Origin: an uncultured Paracoccaceae bacterium
Lineage (GTDB): Bacteria > Pseudomonadota > Alphaproteobacteria > Rhodobacterales > Rhodobacteraceae
DNA: 18,477 nt
Assembly (NCBI GenBank): GCA_938038825.1
Contig: CALHST010000057.1
Span: 1-18,477, forward strand
Reading direction: 5' to 3'
Shown here in pieces: positions 7,338 through 14,531 of this stretch (position 1 is its first letter; the number at the start of each line of letters is the position of its first letter). The position numbers were made by a program, and so were the translations under genes. Under the pieces are notes generated by a model. It worked only from the letters and a program-made list of their open reading frames with translations. It was not told the DNA's origin and made no database searches.

Positions 7338-8621
7338 ATGACGCAGAAAACTTTGATCACTGGCCGCGTGCTTGAATTTGTCGGAACTCCTTTTCAAGGC
7401 GACCCGCAAGACGCCGTTCAGTGGCATGGCGCTTTGGCCGTTGACGATGGCCGTATTGTCGCTGTGGGTGAACCAGATGCTTTATGGGAACCAGGAATGG
7501 CCCGCGTTGATTACGGGGACCATGTGATCAGTGCCGGATTTGTTGATGCACATGTGCATTATCCACAGACCGGGATCATCGCCAGTTGGGGCAAACGCCT
7601 GATTGACTGGCTGAATTCGTATACGTTTCCCGAAGAAATGCGCTTTGGCGATCCAGAGTACGCGCGGGAGATCGCGAACCTCTATTTGGATTTGGTGGTC
7701 TCACATGGCACCACAACAGTCGCAAGTTATTGCACCATACATCCAGAAAGCGTGGACGCCATTTTCGAAGCCGCAAAAGAACGGGGAATGGCCGTTGTTG
7801 CTGGCAAAACATGTATGGATCGCAATGCCCCTGATGGCCTGACGGACACAGCGCAGTCAGCCTATGATGATAGCAAAATGCTGCTCGAAAAGTGGCATGG
7901 GAAAGCACGCGCGCATTATGCAATCACACCGCGTTTTTCCCCCACGTCCAGTCCACAACAACTTGAAGCCCTCGGCGCATTGTGGAGTGAACATCCAGAC
8001 TGTTTGATGCAAACCCATCTCAGCGAACAAGTGGACGAGATCGCGTGGGTCAAAGAGCTGTTCCCCGACGCGCGCGATTATTTGGACACGTATGAGCAGT
8101 TCGGCCTTTTGGGCGCGCGCGGCGTTTACGGTCATGCCATTCATTTGGAACCCCGCGAACAGGACCGGTTGGCAGAGTTGTGTGCAGGTCTGACCCATTG
8201 CCCAACGTCAAATACATTTATTGGCTCTGGCTTATGTGATGTATCAGGATTGATGGCGCGCGGTGTTCAAGTCGCCTTGGCAACTGACACAGGAGGCGGG
8301 TCCAGTTTTTCCATGTTGCGGACAATGGCCGCCGCATATGAGGTTGCGCAATTGCGTGGATCAGCTTTGCATGCAGCACACCTGATGTATCTTGCCACCG
8401 AAGGGGCTGCTCGGTCTTTGCACCTGCAATCAGAAATCGGGACATTGCGCGTTGGAACAGCTGCGGATTTGGTGGTTTTGGATCTGGCCTCAACCCCTGC
8501 GATTTCGCAACGCTCCAGTCGGGCAAATGACATCTGGGAAGCGCTGTTTCCCACCATCATGATGGGCGATGATCGCGCCGTTGCAGATGTATGGATCGCG
8601 GGAACGCGCCGCGTGAGCTGA
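7338..8621 (+). CDS. guaD: Guanine deaminase
   Basis: A 427-residue amidohydrolase converting guanine to xanthine and ammonia. The metal and substrate residues of the family are visible: FVDAHVHYPQ (H72, H74) with the YPQ that marks guanine deaminases, MQTHLSE (H227), YGHAIHL (H266/H269) and LATDTGGGSSFSM (D317). The GGGSSFSM form distinguishes it from cytosine/atrazine-type relatives. No clear Shine-Dalgarno sequence precedes the ATG at 7338 (upstream sequence CTAGGCCTAAGAC), yet the next possible starts would cut into the composite N-terminal domain. The last three codons and the stop lie inside a REP-like palindrome (8611-8633). It is convergent with the CAP lipoprotein gene and lies close to an 8-oxoguanine deaminase, a functionally parallel enzyme. 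Confidence 0.93.
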   Translation: MTQKTLITGRVLEFVGTPFQGDPQDAVQWHGALAVDDGRIVAVGEPDALWEPGMARVDYGDHVISAGFVDAHVHYPQTGIIASWGKRLIDWLNSYTFPEEMRFGDPEYAREIANLYLDLVVSHGTTTVASYCTIHPESVDAIFEAAKERGMAVVAGKTCMDRNAPDGLTDTAQSAYDDSKMLLEKWHGKARAHYAITPRFSPTSSPQQLEALGALWSEHPDCLMQTHLSEQVDEIAWVKELFPDARDYLDTYEQFGLLGARGVYGHAIHLEPREQDRLAELCAGLTHCPTSNTFIGSGLCDVSGLMARGVQVALATDTGGGSSFSMLRTMAAAYEVAQLRGSALHAAHLMYLATEGAARSLHLQSEIGTLRVGTAADLVVLDLASTPAISQRSSRANDIWEALFPTIMMGDDRAVADVWIAGTRRVS

Positions 8622-8737
8622 AGCTCACCCTACTCATCTGTCAAAGCGACGCTGCTACCTCTACCCTGTTCCTGTGCGCTTCGGTTTGTCTTATGCGCAT
8701 CAGGTCTTCAGTCTGTAAGGTGAGCTTCAGCTCACGC
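8611..8737. repeat. Inverted pair of REP-like palindromes between convergent genes
   Basis: The left unit (8611-8633) begins GCGTGAGCTGAAGCTCACC and ends CTAC; the right unit (8715-8737) is its reverse complement with one mismatch in 23 positions. Each unit is itself a near-perfect hairpin, GTGAGCT-GA-AGCTCAC, at 8613-8628 and 8720-8735. The 81-nt spacer shows no coding sequence. The arrangement resembles paired REP elements (BIME-like), and the core is reminiscent of a GGGCTGAAGCCC-type repeat I recall from other bacterial genomes. The guaD stop TGA (8619-8621) is in the left unit, and the CAP gene's stop lies 7 nt beyond the right one. A likely role is as a bidirectional transcript end or mRNA stabiliser. 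No target-site duplication is visible. Confidence 0.75.
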
Positions 8738-8744
8738 CTCGGGC

Positions 8745-9248
8745 TCAACATCCAGGAGCCCCCAAAACCAAGGTCCAGTAGTCCCCATTTTGACCGAGCC
8801 CAACATCCCGCAATCCTCGGTTCAGCAGATTGTCCCGATGCGCAGCAGAACGCTTCCATGCGTCCATTGCCTGCGCCAAATCCTTTTGACCCTGCGCAAT
8901 GTTTTCAGCAATTCGGCACCAACCATACCCAGCACTGCGGGCACGATCCCCGACGGAGGATCCATTTGCCCCTTGGTGGCTCAGAACCCCACGCCGCGCC
9001 ATGTCATCCGAGTGTGCCTGCGCCACTTGCGTCAGGACTGGTGAAAAGGCCAAGGCACTGCGCCCTTGACCGGCACGAAATGCATTAACTTGCGCCAATA
9101 CGGCAAGCTCTTGGCTCGTTCGCGGAATCGCATTGGAATCTCCAGCCGATGCCGCCGGTGACGACCCTGTCGGCACGACAATCGGCACAACGCAGCCGAC
9201 CAGACTGCACAACACGGACAAACACATAATCCAAGACATGCGGTTCAT
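8745..9248 (-). CDS. CAP-domain (SCP/PR1-like) lipoprotein
   Basis: A 167-residue secreted protein. The N-terminus has a short basic start, a hydrophobic stretch and the lipobox LVGC (C19), predicting lipid anchoring after signal peptidase II cleavage. A linker rich in Ser/Ala/Pro precedes the CAP domain (about 45-165): VNAFRAGQGRSAL, the HSDDMA helix (H79), SHQGANG (H91), AENIAQG (E115) and WKRSAAHRDNLLN (H137), giving the His/Glu cavity residues of the family. C111 and C167 could form a disulfide. The ATG at 9248 has GGAGG seven bases upstream and shares one base with the stop of the deaminase gene (TAATG), so it is the last gene of that operon. Bacterial CAP proteins have poorly defined roles, so no specific substrate is claimed. 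Confidence 0.9.
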   Translation of the reverse strand: MNRMSWIMCLSVLCSLVGCVVPIVVPTGSSPAASAGDSNAIPRTSQELAVLAQVNAFRAGQGRSALAFSPVLTQVAQAHSDDMARRGVLSHQGANGSSVGDRARSAGYGWCRIAENIAQGQKDLAQAMDAWKRSAAHRDNLLNRGLRDVGLGQNGDYWTLVLGAPGC

Positions 9249-10588
9249 TACAAATCCTCCGCCAACGTCCGAGCCAGATGGTTTTGACGGGCAATCACAG
9301 CCCCCATATCCACTGTCGTGACGTGCCCATCTTCGACAATCACACGCCCTTCGACAACCAAATGTATAACCTTTTTTGGCCCTGCCAAAACCAGCGCCGC
9401 GGGATCCCAACTGCCTGCACTTTCAACACCGCTGACATCCCAAATGGCCAAGTCGCCACGTTTGCCGACAGCCACTTGCCCACAATCAGACCGCCCCAGG
9501 ACCTCAGCCCCACCGCGTGTGGCTATCTCCAGCGCTTCACGCGCACTCATCGCATCTGCCCCGTTTTGCACACGCTGCAGCAGCATTGTTTGACGCGCTT
9601 CCGCCATCAGGTTTGCCTGATCATTAGAAGCTGAGCCATCGACCCCCAGACCAACCGGCACGCCCGCATCCCGCATCGCACGGATAGGCGCGATTCCAGA
9701 CCCCAAGCGACAGTTTGAACAGGGGCAATGGGCCACTCCAGTCCGGCTTTTGGAAAACAAGTCAATCTCAGCAGAATCCAACATCACACAATGCGCATGC
9801 CAAACGTCCTCTCCGATCCAGCCTAAGTCTTCTGCATATTGCCCTGGACGGCAGCCGAACATCTCAGCACTGTAAGCCACATCCTCGGCGTTCTCAGCCA
9901 AATGCGTGTGCATCATGACACCTTTATCCCGCGCCAGAATGGCAGCATCCCGCATCAACTCACGGCTAACCGAAAACGGAGAACAAGGTGCCACCCCAAC
10001 GCGACACATTGCCCCGTCAGATGCATCGTGAAACTGATCAATGACACGAATGCTGTCTTCCAGAATATCCTTTTCCGCTTCCACCAAGGAATCTGGGGGC
10101 AACCCCCCTGCACTTTTACCAATGCTCATCGATCCACGTGTCGGGTGAAACCGCAAGCCAAACTCGGCAGCGGCATGGATCGTGTCATCCAAACGAGATC
10201 CGCAGGGAAACAGATACATATGGTCCGATGTCAAACTGCATCCTGACAACGCCAACTCTGCCAATCCAACTTGCGTAGAGACATGCATATGATCTGGTGT
10301 GAACCGTTCCCAAATCGGATACAACGTCTGTAACCAGCCGAACAACAATGCGTCTTGGCCGCCCGGCACCGCGCGGGTAAGCGATTGGTATAAATGATGA
10401 TGCGTGTTGACCAAACCGGGCGTCACAATGCAATTGCGTGCGCTTAGGACAGGGCCTTGTGGTTCTAAATCGGGGCCAATCTCGACAATTTTGCCATCCT
10501 TGATGATGATGTCCACATCCATCAATTCTTGTCGCTGATTGTCCATCGTCAAAACGCGCTGCGCTCCTTGGACTGTCACGTCGTTCAT
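9248..10588 (-). CDS. 8-oxoguanine deaminase
   Basis: A 446-residue amidohydrolase of the subgroup that includes Pseudomonas aeruginosa Pa0142, which deaminates 8-oxoguanine to urate. Visible marks are PGLVNTHHHLYQSLTRA (metal ligands H63, H65), LFGWLQTLYPIW (83-93), SGCSLTSDHMYLFP, RGSMSIGKSAGGLPPDS, MHTHLAEN (H227, H229, E232), WHAHCVM (H264/H266), HCPCSNCRLGSGI and GLGVDGSASND (D317). This set agrees closely with what I remember of Pa0142 and also separates it from the atrazine chlorohydrolase-type relatives. It probably removes an oxidised base or recovers it as urate. The ATG overlaps the hisN stop (ATGA), and its stop overlaps the start of the lipoprotein gene. It is a paralogue-level relative of the nearby GuaD but clearly distinct. 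Confidence 0.9.
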   Translation of the reverse strand: MNDVTVQGAQRVLTMDNQRQELMDVDIIIKDGKIVEIGPDLEPQGPVLSARNCIVTPGLVNTHHHLYQSLTRAVPGGQDALLFGWLQTLYPIWERFTPDHMHVSTQVGLAELALSGCSLTSDHMYLFPCGSRLDDTIHAAAEFGLRFHPTRGSMSIGKSAGGLPPDSLVEAEKDILEDSIRVIDQFHDASDGAMCRVGVAPCSPFSVSRELMRDAAILARDKGVMMHTHLAENAEDVAYSAEMFGCRPGQYAEDLGWIGEDVWHAHCVMLDSAEIDLFSKSRTGVAHCPCSNCRLGSGIAPIRAMRDAGVPVGLGVDGSASNDQANLMAEARQTMLLQRVQNGADAMSAREALEIATRGGAEVLGRSDCGQVAVGKRGDLAIWDVSGVESAGSWDPAALVLAGPKKVIHLVVEGRVIVEDGHVTTVDMGAVIARQNHLARTLAEDL

Positions 10589-11376
10589 AACTGGGCCTGC
10601 AAAATGGCCAACGTTTCCGCATGGATTTCAGAATTCGCCGCAGCCAAAGCGCGCCCGCCCTGATGTGCAGGCCCGCCTTGCCAATCGGTAACAATGCCAC
10701 CTGCAGCCTCGATCACCGCGATAGGTGCCTGAATGTCATAGGCATTCAGACCCGCTTCGATCACCAAATCCACCTGCCCCGCCGCCAGCAAAGCATAGGC
10801 ATAACAATCGCACCCATATCGTGTCAGACGGGCGTTTTGGGCAACCGCATGGAACGCTTGCCGTTCAATATCCGTTCCGACTTCAGGGAATGTCGTGAAA
10901 ACCGTCGCTTCCGATAATCCGCGCGGGCCCCGCGCCTTTAAGGCACGTGTACCCATCGGCCCGGTCATTTCTGCGACCCCGCCCCCACCAATAAAACGTT
11001 CGCCGATATAAGGTTGGTCCACGATTCCAAAAACAGGACCCGTTTTATCCGAGACAGCAATCAACACACCCCACGTTGGCGTGCCAGAAACAAATCCACG
11101 TGTCCCATCAATCGGGTCCAGAACCCATGTCAGACCCGATGTTCCTGCCTGTTCTCCAAATTCTTCTCCCAGAATACCGTCTTCTGGGCGCAGATCCGCC
11201 AAAACGGCACGCATTGCTTGCTCTGCAGCCTTATCGGCCACTGTAACAGGATCAAAATCATCAGGATCTTTGTTCTCAGCCAACAAGGTCGCGGCTCGAA
11301 AATGCGGCAAAATTGCCGCCCGCGCAGCGTCAGCCAATTTTTCCGCTGTTTCACGAATTTGGATAAAGTCAGTCAT
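10585..11376 (-). CDS. hisN: Inositol monophosphatase-family phosphatase, probable histidinol-phosphatase
   Basis: A 263-residue Mg2+-dependent phosphatase. The metal sites of the family are present: GEEFG (70-74), WVLDPIDGTRGF (D87, D90, G91, T92) and the C-terminal AYDIQAPIAVIEAAGG with D214. The GTRGFVSG continuation and YGCDCYAYALLAAGQVDLV fit the HisN group (histidinol phosphate to histidinol, histidine biosynthesis) better than inositol or PAP phosphatases, though the boundary is not sharp. No other his gene is nearby. It starts 49 bp after the XRE regulator on the same strand, and its stop overlaps the start of the deaminase, so the pair is translationally coupled. A role on another phosphorylated substrate linked to purines is possible but unproved. 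Confidence 0.85.
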   Translation of the reverse strand: MTDFIQIRETAEKLADAARAAILPHFRAATLLAENKDPDDFDPVTVADKAAEQAMRAVLADLRPEDGILGEEFGEQAGTSGLTWVLDPIDGTRGFVSGTPTWGVLIAVSDKTGPVFGIVDQPYIGERFIGGGGVAEMTGPMGTRALKARGPRGLSEATVFTTFPEVGTDIERQAFHAVAQNARLTRYGCDCYAYALLAAGQVDLVIEAGLNAYDIQAPIAVIEAAGGIVTDWQGGPAHQGGRALAAANSEIHAETLAILQAQL

Positions 11377-11425
11377 GCCCTACTGGTGCCAGACCACGCA
11401 TCAGACAACAAGTATTGAAACGCGC

Positions 11426-11800
11426 TTAACCGACGTCGCTTAAAACCCGGGCAAGTTCAAACAGCCGACGCCTTTGATGCTCTGGAATTGCATAATAGGA
11501 TCGGACCAATTCCATCGCCTCTTTGTCTTCAGTCAAATCAGATGGCAATGATGCGACCGACCCTGCTGCCGCTTCGGGCACGGCTGTTAACCCGTCAAAG
11601 AAAAACGTCACCGGAACGTCCAATGCCTCGGCGATATCCCAAAGACGAGACGCACTCACCCGGTTGGAACCAGTTTCGTACTTCTGGATCTGTTGAAATT
11701 TAATGCCAACTTTTTCGCCAAGTTGCTGTTGCGTCATGCCGACAAGCCAACGCCGTTGTCGAACGCGTTTTCCAACATGAACATCTACAATATGAGGCAC
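11426..11800 (-). CDS. XRE-family helix-turn-helix regulator
   Basis: 124 residues from a GTG start at 11800, chosen because AGGAG lies eight bases upstream; a TTG 42 nt further upstream has no ribosome binding site. Residues 11-65 hold an XRE helix-turn-helix: KRVRQRRWLVGMTQQQLGEK, then VGIKFQQIQKYETGSNRVS as recognition region, then SRLWDIAEALDVPVTFFFDGL. This exact flavour is common in alphaproteobacteria and resembles rhizobial PhrR/PraR regulators, which act in stress and attachment; orthology is not established. The C-terminal half (about 90-124) is helical and probably for dimerisation. It precedes hisN and the deaminase on the same strand, so it may be co-transcribed with them or regulate them. 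A dyad upstream (11860-11870) could be an autoregulatory site. Confidence 0.88.
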   Translation of the reverse strand: MPHIVDVHVGKRVRQRRWLVGMTQQQLGEKVGIKFQQIQKYETGSNRVSASRLWDIAEALDVPVTFFFDGLTAVPEAAAGSVASLPSDLTEDKEAMELVRSYYAIPEHQRRRLFELARVLSDVG

Positions 11801-12100
11801 AGTATTGCTCCTAAACACGCCCGGCGCTTGCGCGGGTATCAAAATATTGGCCGCGGTGCGTGAGACTCACAACCCACAACCATTCCGTGCCGGGTGTACA
11901 CTTGAAACAACTTAAGCCGAAAGATTTTATGTCAGGCACCTTAGACACTTTCGCATTAAATTACAACTCAAAAGATTATTGTCCAACTCAGATTCCCTTA
12001 TAACGACTTAGCCAGACGGCGACGGATCCGTGACTTGCGAACACTGCAATTGCTTCGCATAAACGCGCAAATCAACGGATATTCTGGTCAGGATCATATG
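11801..12100. other. Divergent intergenic region, XRE regulator / quinone oxidoreductase
   Basis: Three hundred bases without a convincing gene and visibly more AT-rich towards the right. It holds the palindromes GTGAGACTCAC (11860-11870) and GTGTACAC (11894-11901), candidate operator sites. Towards the oxidoreductase, TATAAC at 11999-12004 is a good -10 but its -35 at 17 bp spacing (TTATTG) is poor, so a promoter there is only tentative and would give a leader of about 90 nt. I see no terminator-like hairpin with a T-run and no tRNA-like fold. Confidence 0.4.
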
Positions 12101-13060
12101 ATGCGTGCCTTACACGTCACCAAAATCGGCGCTGAACCGATACTCACCAATTTGGCCTACCCGCAAGTTGGTCACAATGAGCTCGTTCTGGACATAAAAG
12201 CCTGCGGGTTGAATTTTGCGGACACGCTAATGGTTTCCGGCAAATACCAGGATACACCCGACACACCATTTACTTTGGGTATGGAGGTCGCGGGCGTCAT
12301 AAAAGAAGTTGGGACCAAGGTCGCACAGTTTCAAGTCGGACAGCGTGTCGCTATCTATTGCGGTCATGGCGGCCTGGCAGATGTCGGCGTCTTTCCGGCA
12401 GCACGGTGTGTGCCCATCCCGGACACGATGACCTTCGAAGACGCAGCCGCGTTACAGATCGCCTATGGCACAAGCCATGTGGCGCTTGACTACAAAGCAA
12501 AGTTACAAGCCGGGGAAACCCTTGTCGTCACGGGAGCGGCTGGCGGTGTCGGCCTGACAGCTGTCGAAATTGGCAAGACCATGGGGGCAACAGTGATTGC
12601 AGTGGCGCGTGGCGCAGATAAGTTGGATATCGCAAAACGCGCAGGTGCGGATCACGTTCTGGATTCTGATGACGTTGATTTGCGAATGGCGATCAAGGAC
12701 CTAGGCGGCGCAGACGTTGTCTATGAAGCGGTTGGCGGTGACATCTTCAAATCCACTTTTCGCGCCTGTAACCCCGAAGCACGCATTTTGACAATCGGGT
12801 TCGCTTCTGGCGATATCCCGCCGATCCCAGCCAATCATCTTCTGGTCAAGAACATCTCGGTCATTGGGTTTTACTGGGGTGGTTACTTGAAGTTTCACCC
12901 TCAAGTCATTACAGAGTCTCTAAAAACTTTGATGGACTGGCACAGTAACGGTCGTATCAAACCACATATCAGTCATGTCTTGCCACTTGAACGCGCCGCC
13001 GAGGGCCTAGACCTCTTGCGGTCTCGCAAATCAACGGGAAAGATCGTCATAACCCCCTAA
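12101..13060 (+). CDS. Zinc-free MDR, NADPH:quinone oxidoreductase-like
   Basis: A 319-residue medium-chain reductase. Residues 1-115 form the GroES-like domain (ACGLNFADTLMVSGKYQ at 35-50, GMEVAGVIKEVG at 60-71), with no structural or catalytic zinc-binding cysteines. Residues about 120-260 form the Rossmann fold with GAAGGVG at 145-151, the NADPH loop of quinone oxidoreductases. The C-terminus carries KPHISHVLPLERAAEGLDLL and the GKIVITP end typical of the family. Two consecutive ATGs exist (12098 and 12101); the AGGA at 12090-12093 gives better spacing to the second. Substrates of this broad group range from quinones to acyl-CoA-type enones, so the precise reaction is open. It is monocistronic, divergent from the XRE regulator, and ends before a hairpin at 13111. 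Confidence 0.9.
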   Translation: MRALHVTKIGAEPILTNLAYPQVGHNELVLDIKACGLNFADTLMVSGKYQDTPDTPFTLGMEVAGVIKEVGTKVAQFQVGQRVAIYCGHGGLADVGVFPAARCVPIPDTMTFEDAAALQIAYGTSHVALDYKAKLQAGETLVVTGAAGGVGLTAVEIGKTMGATVIAVARGADKLDIAKRAGADHVLDSDDVDLRMAIKDLGGADVVYEAVGGDIFKSTFRACNPEARILTIGFASGDIPPIPANHLLVKNISVIGFYWGGYLKFHPQVITESLKTLMDWHSNGRIKPHISHVLPLERAAEGLDLLRSRKSTGKIVITP

Positions 13061-13110
13061 ACCAACGCCAATACTCTGCGAGAACAGTGCCCCTTGCACC
13101 AGAATGGTGT

Positions 13111-13135
13111 ACGCCGCGTCAGCGGCGTTCCGTTT
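13111..13135 (+). terminator. Likely terminator after the quinone oxidoreductase gene
   Basis: A perfect 7-bp GC-rich stem ACGCCGC / GCGGCGT with a GTCA loop (13111-13128) is followed by TTCCGTTT. The stem is strong but the T-run is broken. It lies 50 nt after the stop, and the convergent LysR gene ends 22 nt beyond the stem. Confidence 0.5.
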
Positions 13136-13149
13136 GCTATCGCCTGCCC

Positions 13150-14031
13150 TCAGGCAGAGCGTGCGGCGTCGCCGTCAATGTTGCCACTGGCACGATAGGC
13201 CGCACGCAAGATGTTTCCCAACGCCGCCAAAGCTGGTTGGTCGGTATTCTGCAAATACATGATGATGCGCGTTTCACCTGGGTCCGGCAGTGCATTTTTG
13301 TGGTCAATCACTTCGGTCAATGGCGGGCGGGCCGCTTCCAGCATTGCCGACACTGCCAGATCCGCACTCACGACAGCTTCCACTGCGTTGTCCACATCAC
13401 TTTCGATTGTCATGTCCCACGTGATGTCCGCTTTGTTCAGGCGGTTCAACACGCCCGCGCGGAAGAAACAGTTAGAGCAGAATGCAACCGGCAATGGTTC
13501 TTGCCGCCAAGCACCGCCGCCTTCCGCACCGACCCAAACCAACGGTAAGCGCACCAAGACCTCTCCGCCGGGCCCTGGCTGGTCCTCGGTTGTTAGGATG
13601 GCATCCACTTCCCCGCGCCCAAACATTTCGCGCAACCGGCGCGTCGGGGCCGAAACCAAGCGAATGCGCATCCGTGGCAAGTCTTCAGAAAACCTGCGCA
13701 AAACTGGCGGCAGATACGGGTAAATGATGTCATGTGGCACGCCCAGAAGCAGCTCACCTTCAAATTCTTGCGCTGTCATTTTGGTGACCACTTGATCATT
13801 CAGCTCTAACATCCGGCGGGCGTAAGCCAGAAGTTGCTCCCCTGCTCCGGTCAAAGCGATCCCGCGCCCCGTGCGATCCAACAGGTCTATGTCCAACGCT
13901 TCTTCCAAACGTTTAAGCTGCATCGAAACAGCGGATTGCGTCAAATGCAAGACACCCGCCGCCCGCGTGACCCCCCCGCTGTCAGCAACAGCAACAAAGG
14001 ATCGCAATGTCGTTAGGTCTAAAGTTCTCAT
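13150..14031 (-). CDS. LysR-family transcriptional regulator
   Basis: A 293-residue LTTR. Residues 3-62 are the winged helix-turn-helix: LRSFVAVADSGGVTRAAGVLHLTQSAVSMQLKRLEEAL style with LLDRTGRGIALTGAG as wing. A linker helix follows, and residues about 92-280 form the two-lobed effector domain (GELLLGVPHDIIYPYLPPVL at its start). A CSNC pair at 185-188 could be redox-active or incidental. The ATG at 14031 directly begins the family-typical MRTLDLTTLR. The gene is divergent from the DUF1127 gene across 128 bp that contain dyad sequences, the usual arrangement for an LTTR and its target. The effector is unknown. The C-terminal tail after about residue 280 is short and unstructured. Confidence 0.95.
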   Translation of the reverse strand: MRTLDLTTLRSFVAVADSGGVTRAAGVLHLTQSAVSMQLKRLEEALDIDLLDRTGRGIALTGAGEQLLAYARRMLELNDQVVTKMTAQEFEGELLLGVPHDIIYPYLPPVLRRFSEDLPRMRIRLVSAPTRRLREMFGRGEVDAILTTEDQPGPGGEVLVRLPLVWVGAEGGGAWRQEPLPVAFCSNCFFRAGVLNRLNKADITWDMTIESDVDNAVEAVVSADLAVSAMLEAARPPLTEVIDHKNALPDPGETRIIMYLQNTDQPALAALGNILRAAYRASGNIDGDAARSA

Positions 14032-14038
14032 CCATCAC

Positions 14039-14116
14039 TTTCCTTGATCAGTCACTTCAAAAACATTCGTTTCACAAATGAACCACAAGAGTCCATATCA
14101 ATCAAGGAAATTGATA
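14039..14116. promoter_or_regulatory. Candidate LysR operator dyads between lysR-type gene and DUF1127 gene
   Basis: Two symmetric patterns overlap. TATCAAT (14096-14102) and ATTGATA (14110-14116) form a perfect 7-bp dyad with a 7-nt centre, containing a T-N11-A core (T14098, A14110) as LTTR sites do. In addition TTTCCTTGAT (14039-14048) is the exact reverse complement of ATCAAGGAAA (14101-14110), 52 nt away. A weak -35-like TTCACA (14071-14076) lies between, so the right-hand dyad would sit over or just after a DUF1127 promoter -10. No experimental support can be read from sequence. Confidence 0.45.
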
Positions 14117-14159
14117 CAACAGATCGAAACCATCAGCAAAGACGATAAAGGAGACTGAA

Positions 14160-14375
14160 ATGGCCTTTTTTGATACCCCCCTGTCCCGCCCCTTTGGTAA
14201 TGGCCGGACCGCCCTTTTCGCAGTTGCGATGCAGGCTTTCGAAATACGCAGACAGCGCGCCGCCCTGCGTCGGCTGACCGACAGCGACCTGAAGGACATC
14301 GGTCTCACCCGGTCCGAGGTGGACCGCGAGCTTTCCCGTTCGTTTTGGGACGTCCCAGACACGTGGCGCAGTTGA
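14160..14375 (+). CDS. DUF1127 (YjiS-like) small protein
   Basis: A 71-residue basic protein whose C-terminal two thirds carry the DUF1127 helix-turn signature: FEIRRQRAALRRLTDSDLKDIGLTRSEVDREL, ending with a short tail SFWDVPDTWRS. The ATG at 14160 has AAAGGAGA about six bases upstream, a strong site. Proteins with this domain in alphaproteobacteria have been linked to phosphate and carbon metabolism and RNA turnover, and several are highly expressed under stress; which applies here is unknown. It is divergent from the LysR gene, which may control it, and is followed by a strong hairpin, so it is probably transcribed alone. Confidence 0.92.
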   Translation: MAFFDTPLSRPFGNGRTALFAVAMQAFEIRRQRAALRRLTDSDLKDIGLTRSEVDRELSRSFWDVPDTWRS

Positions 14376-14388
14376 TAAAAAATCACGC

Positions 14389-14419
14389 AGGCAGAGCCGC
14401 ATTGTTGCGCGCTCTGCCT
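14389..14419 (+). terminator. Hairpin after the DUF1127 gene, probable terminator
   Basis: AGGCAGAGC (14389-14397) pairs with GCTCTGCCT (14411-14419), and inside it CGCA pairs with TGCG around a TTGT loop, with one bulged C. The stem is long and GC-rich but is followed by CAATTATCC rather than a T-run, so termination could be partial or the hairpin could protect the 3' end. It begins 13 nt after the stop codon. Confidence 0.55.
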
Positions 14420-14531
14420 CAATTATCCTAAATTGTCACGAATTGCGGCAATATAGCCCCTCTTATTCGACTATTCCCGACCGAAAAGCCTTGAATTAAA
14501 CCCCTTTCCCCACAATATTCATCCTTAAGAC

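Noticed and set aside
8630..8714. MITE-like transposon with terminal inverted repeats
   Set aside because: The two repeats are themselves hairpins and no target-site duplication flanks them, so a REP pair is the simpler reading.
8591..9088. Long plus-strand open frame of 165 codons overlapping the end of guaD and the CAP gene
   Set aside because: Its translation has no family resemblance, is low-complexity and proline-rich, lies opposite a convincing CAP-domain gene and crosses the REP pair.
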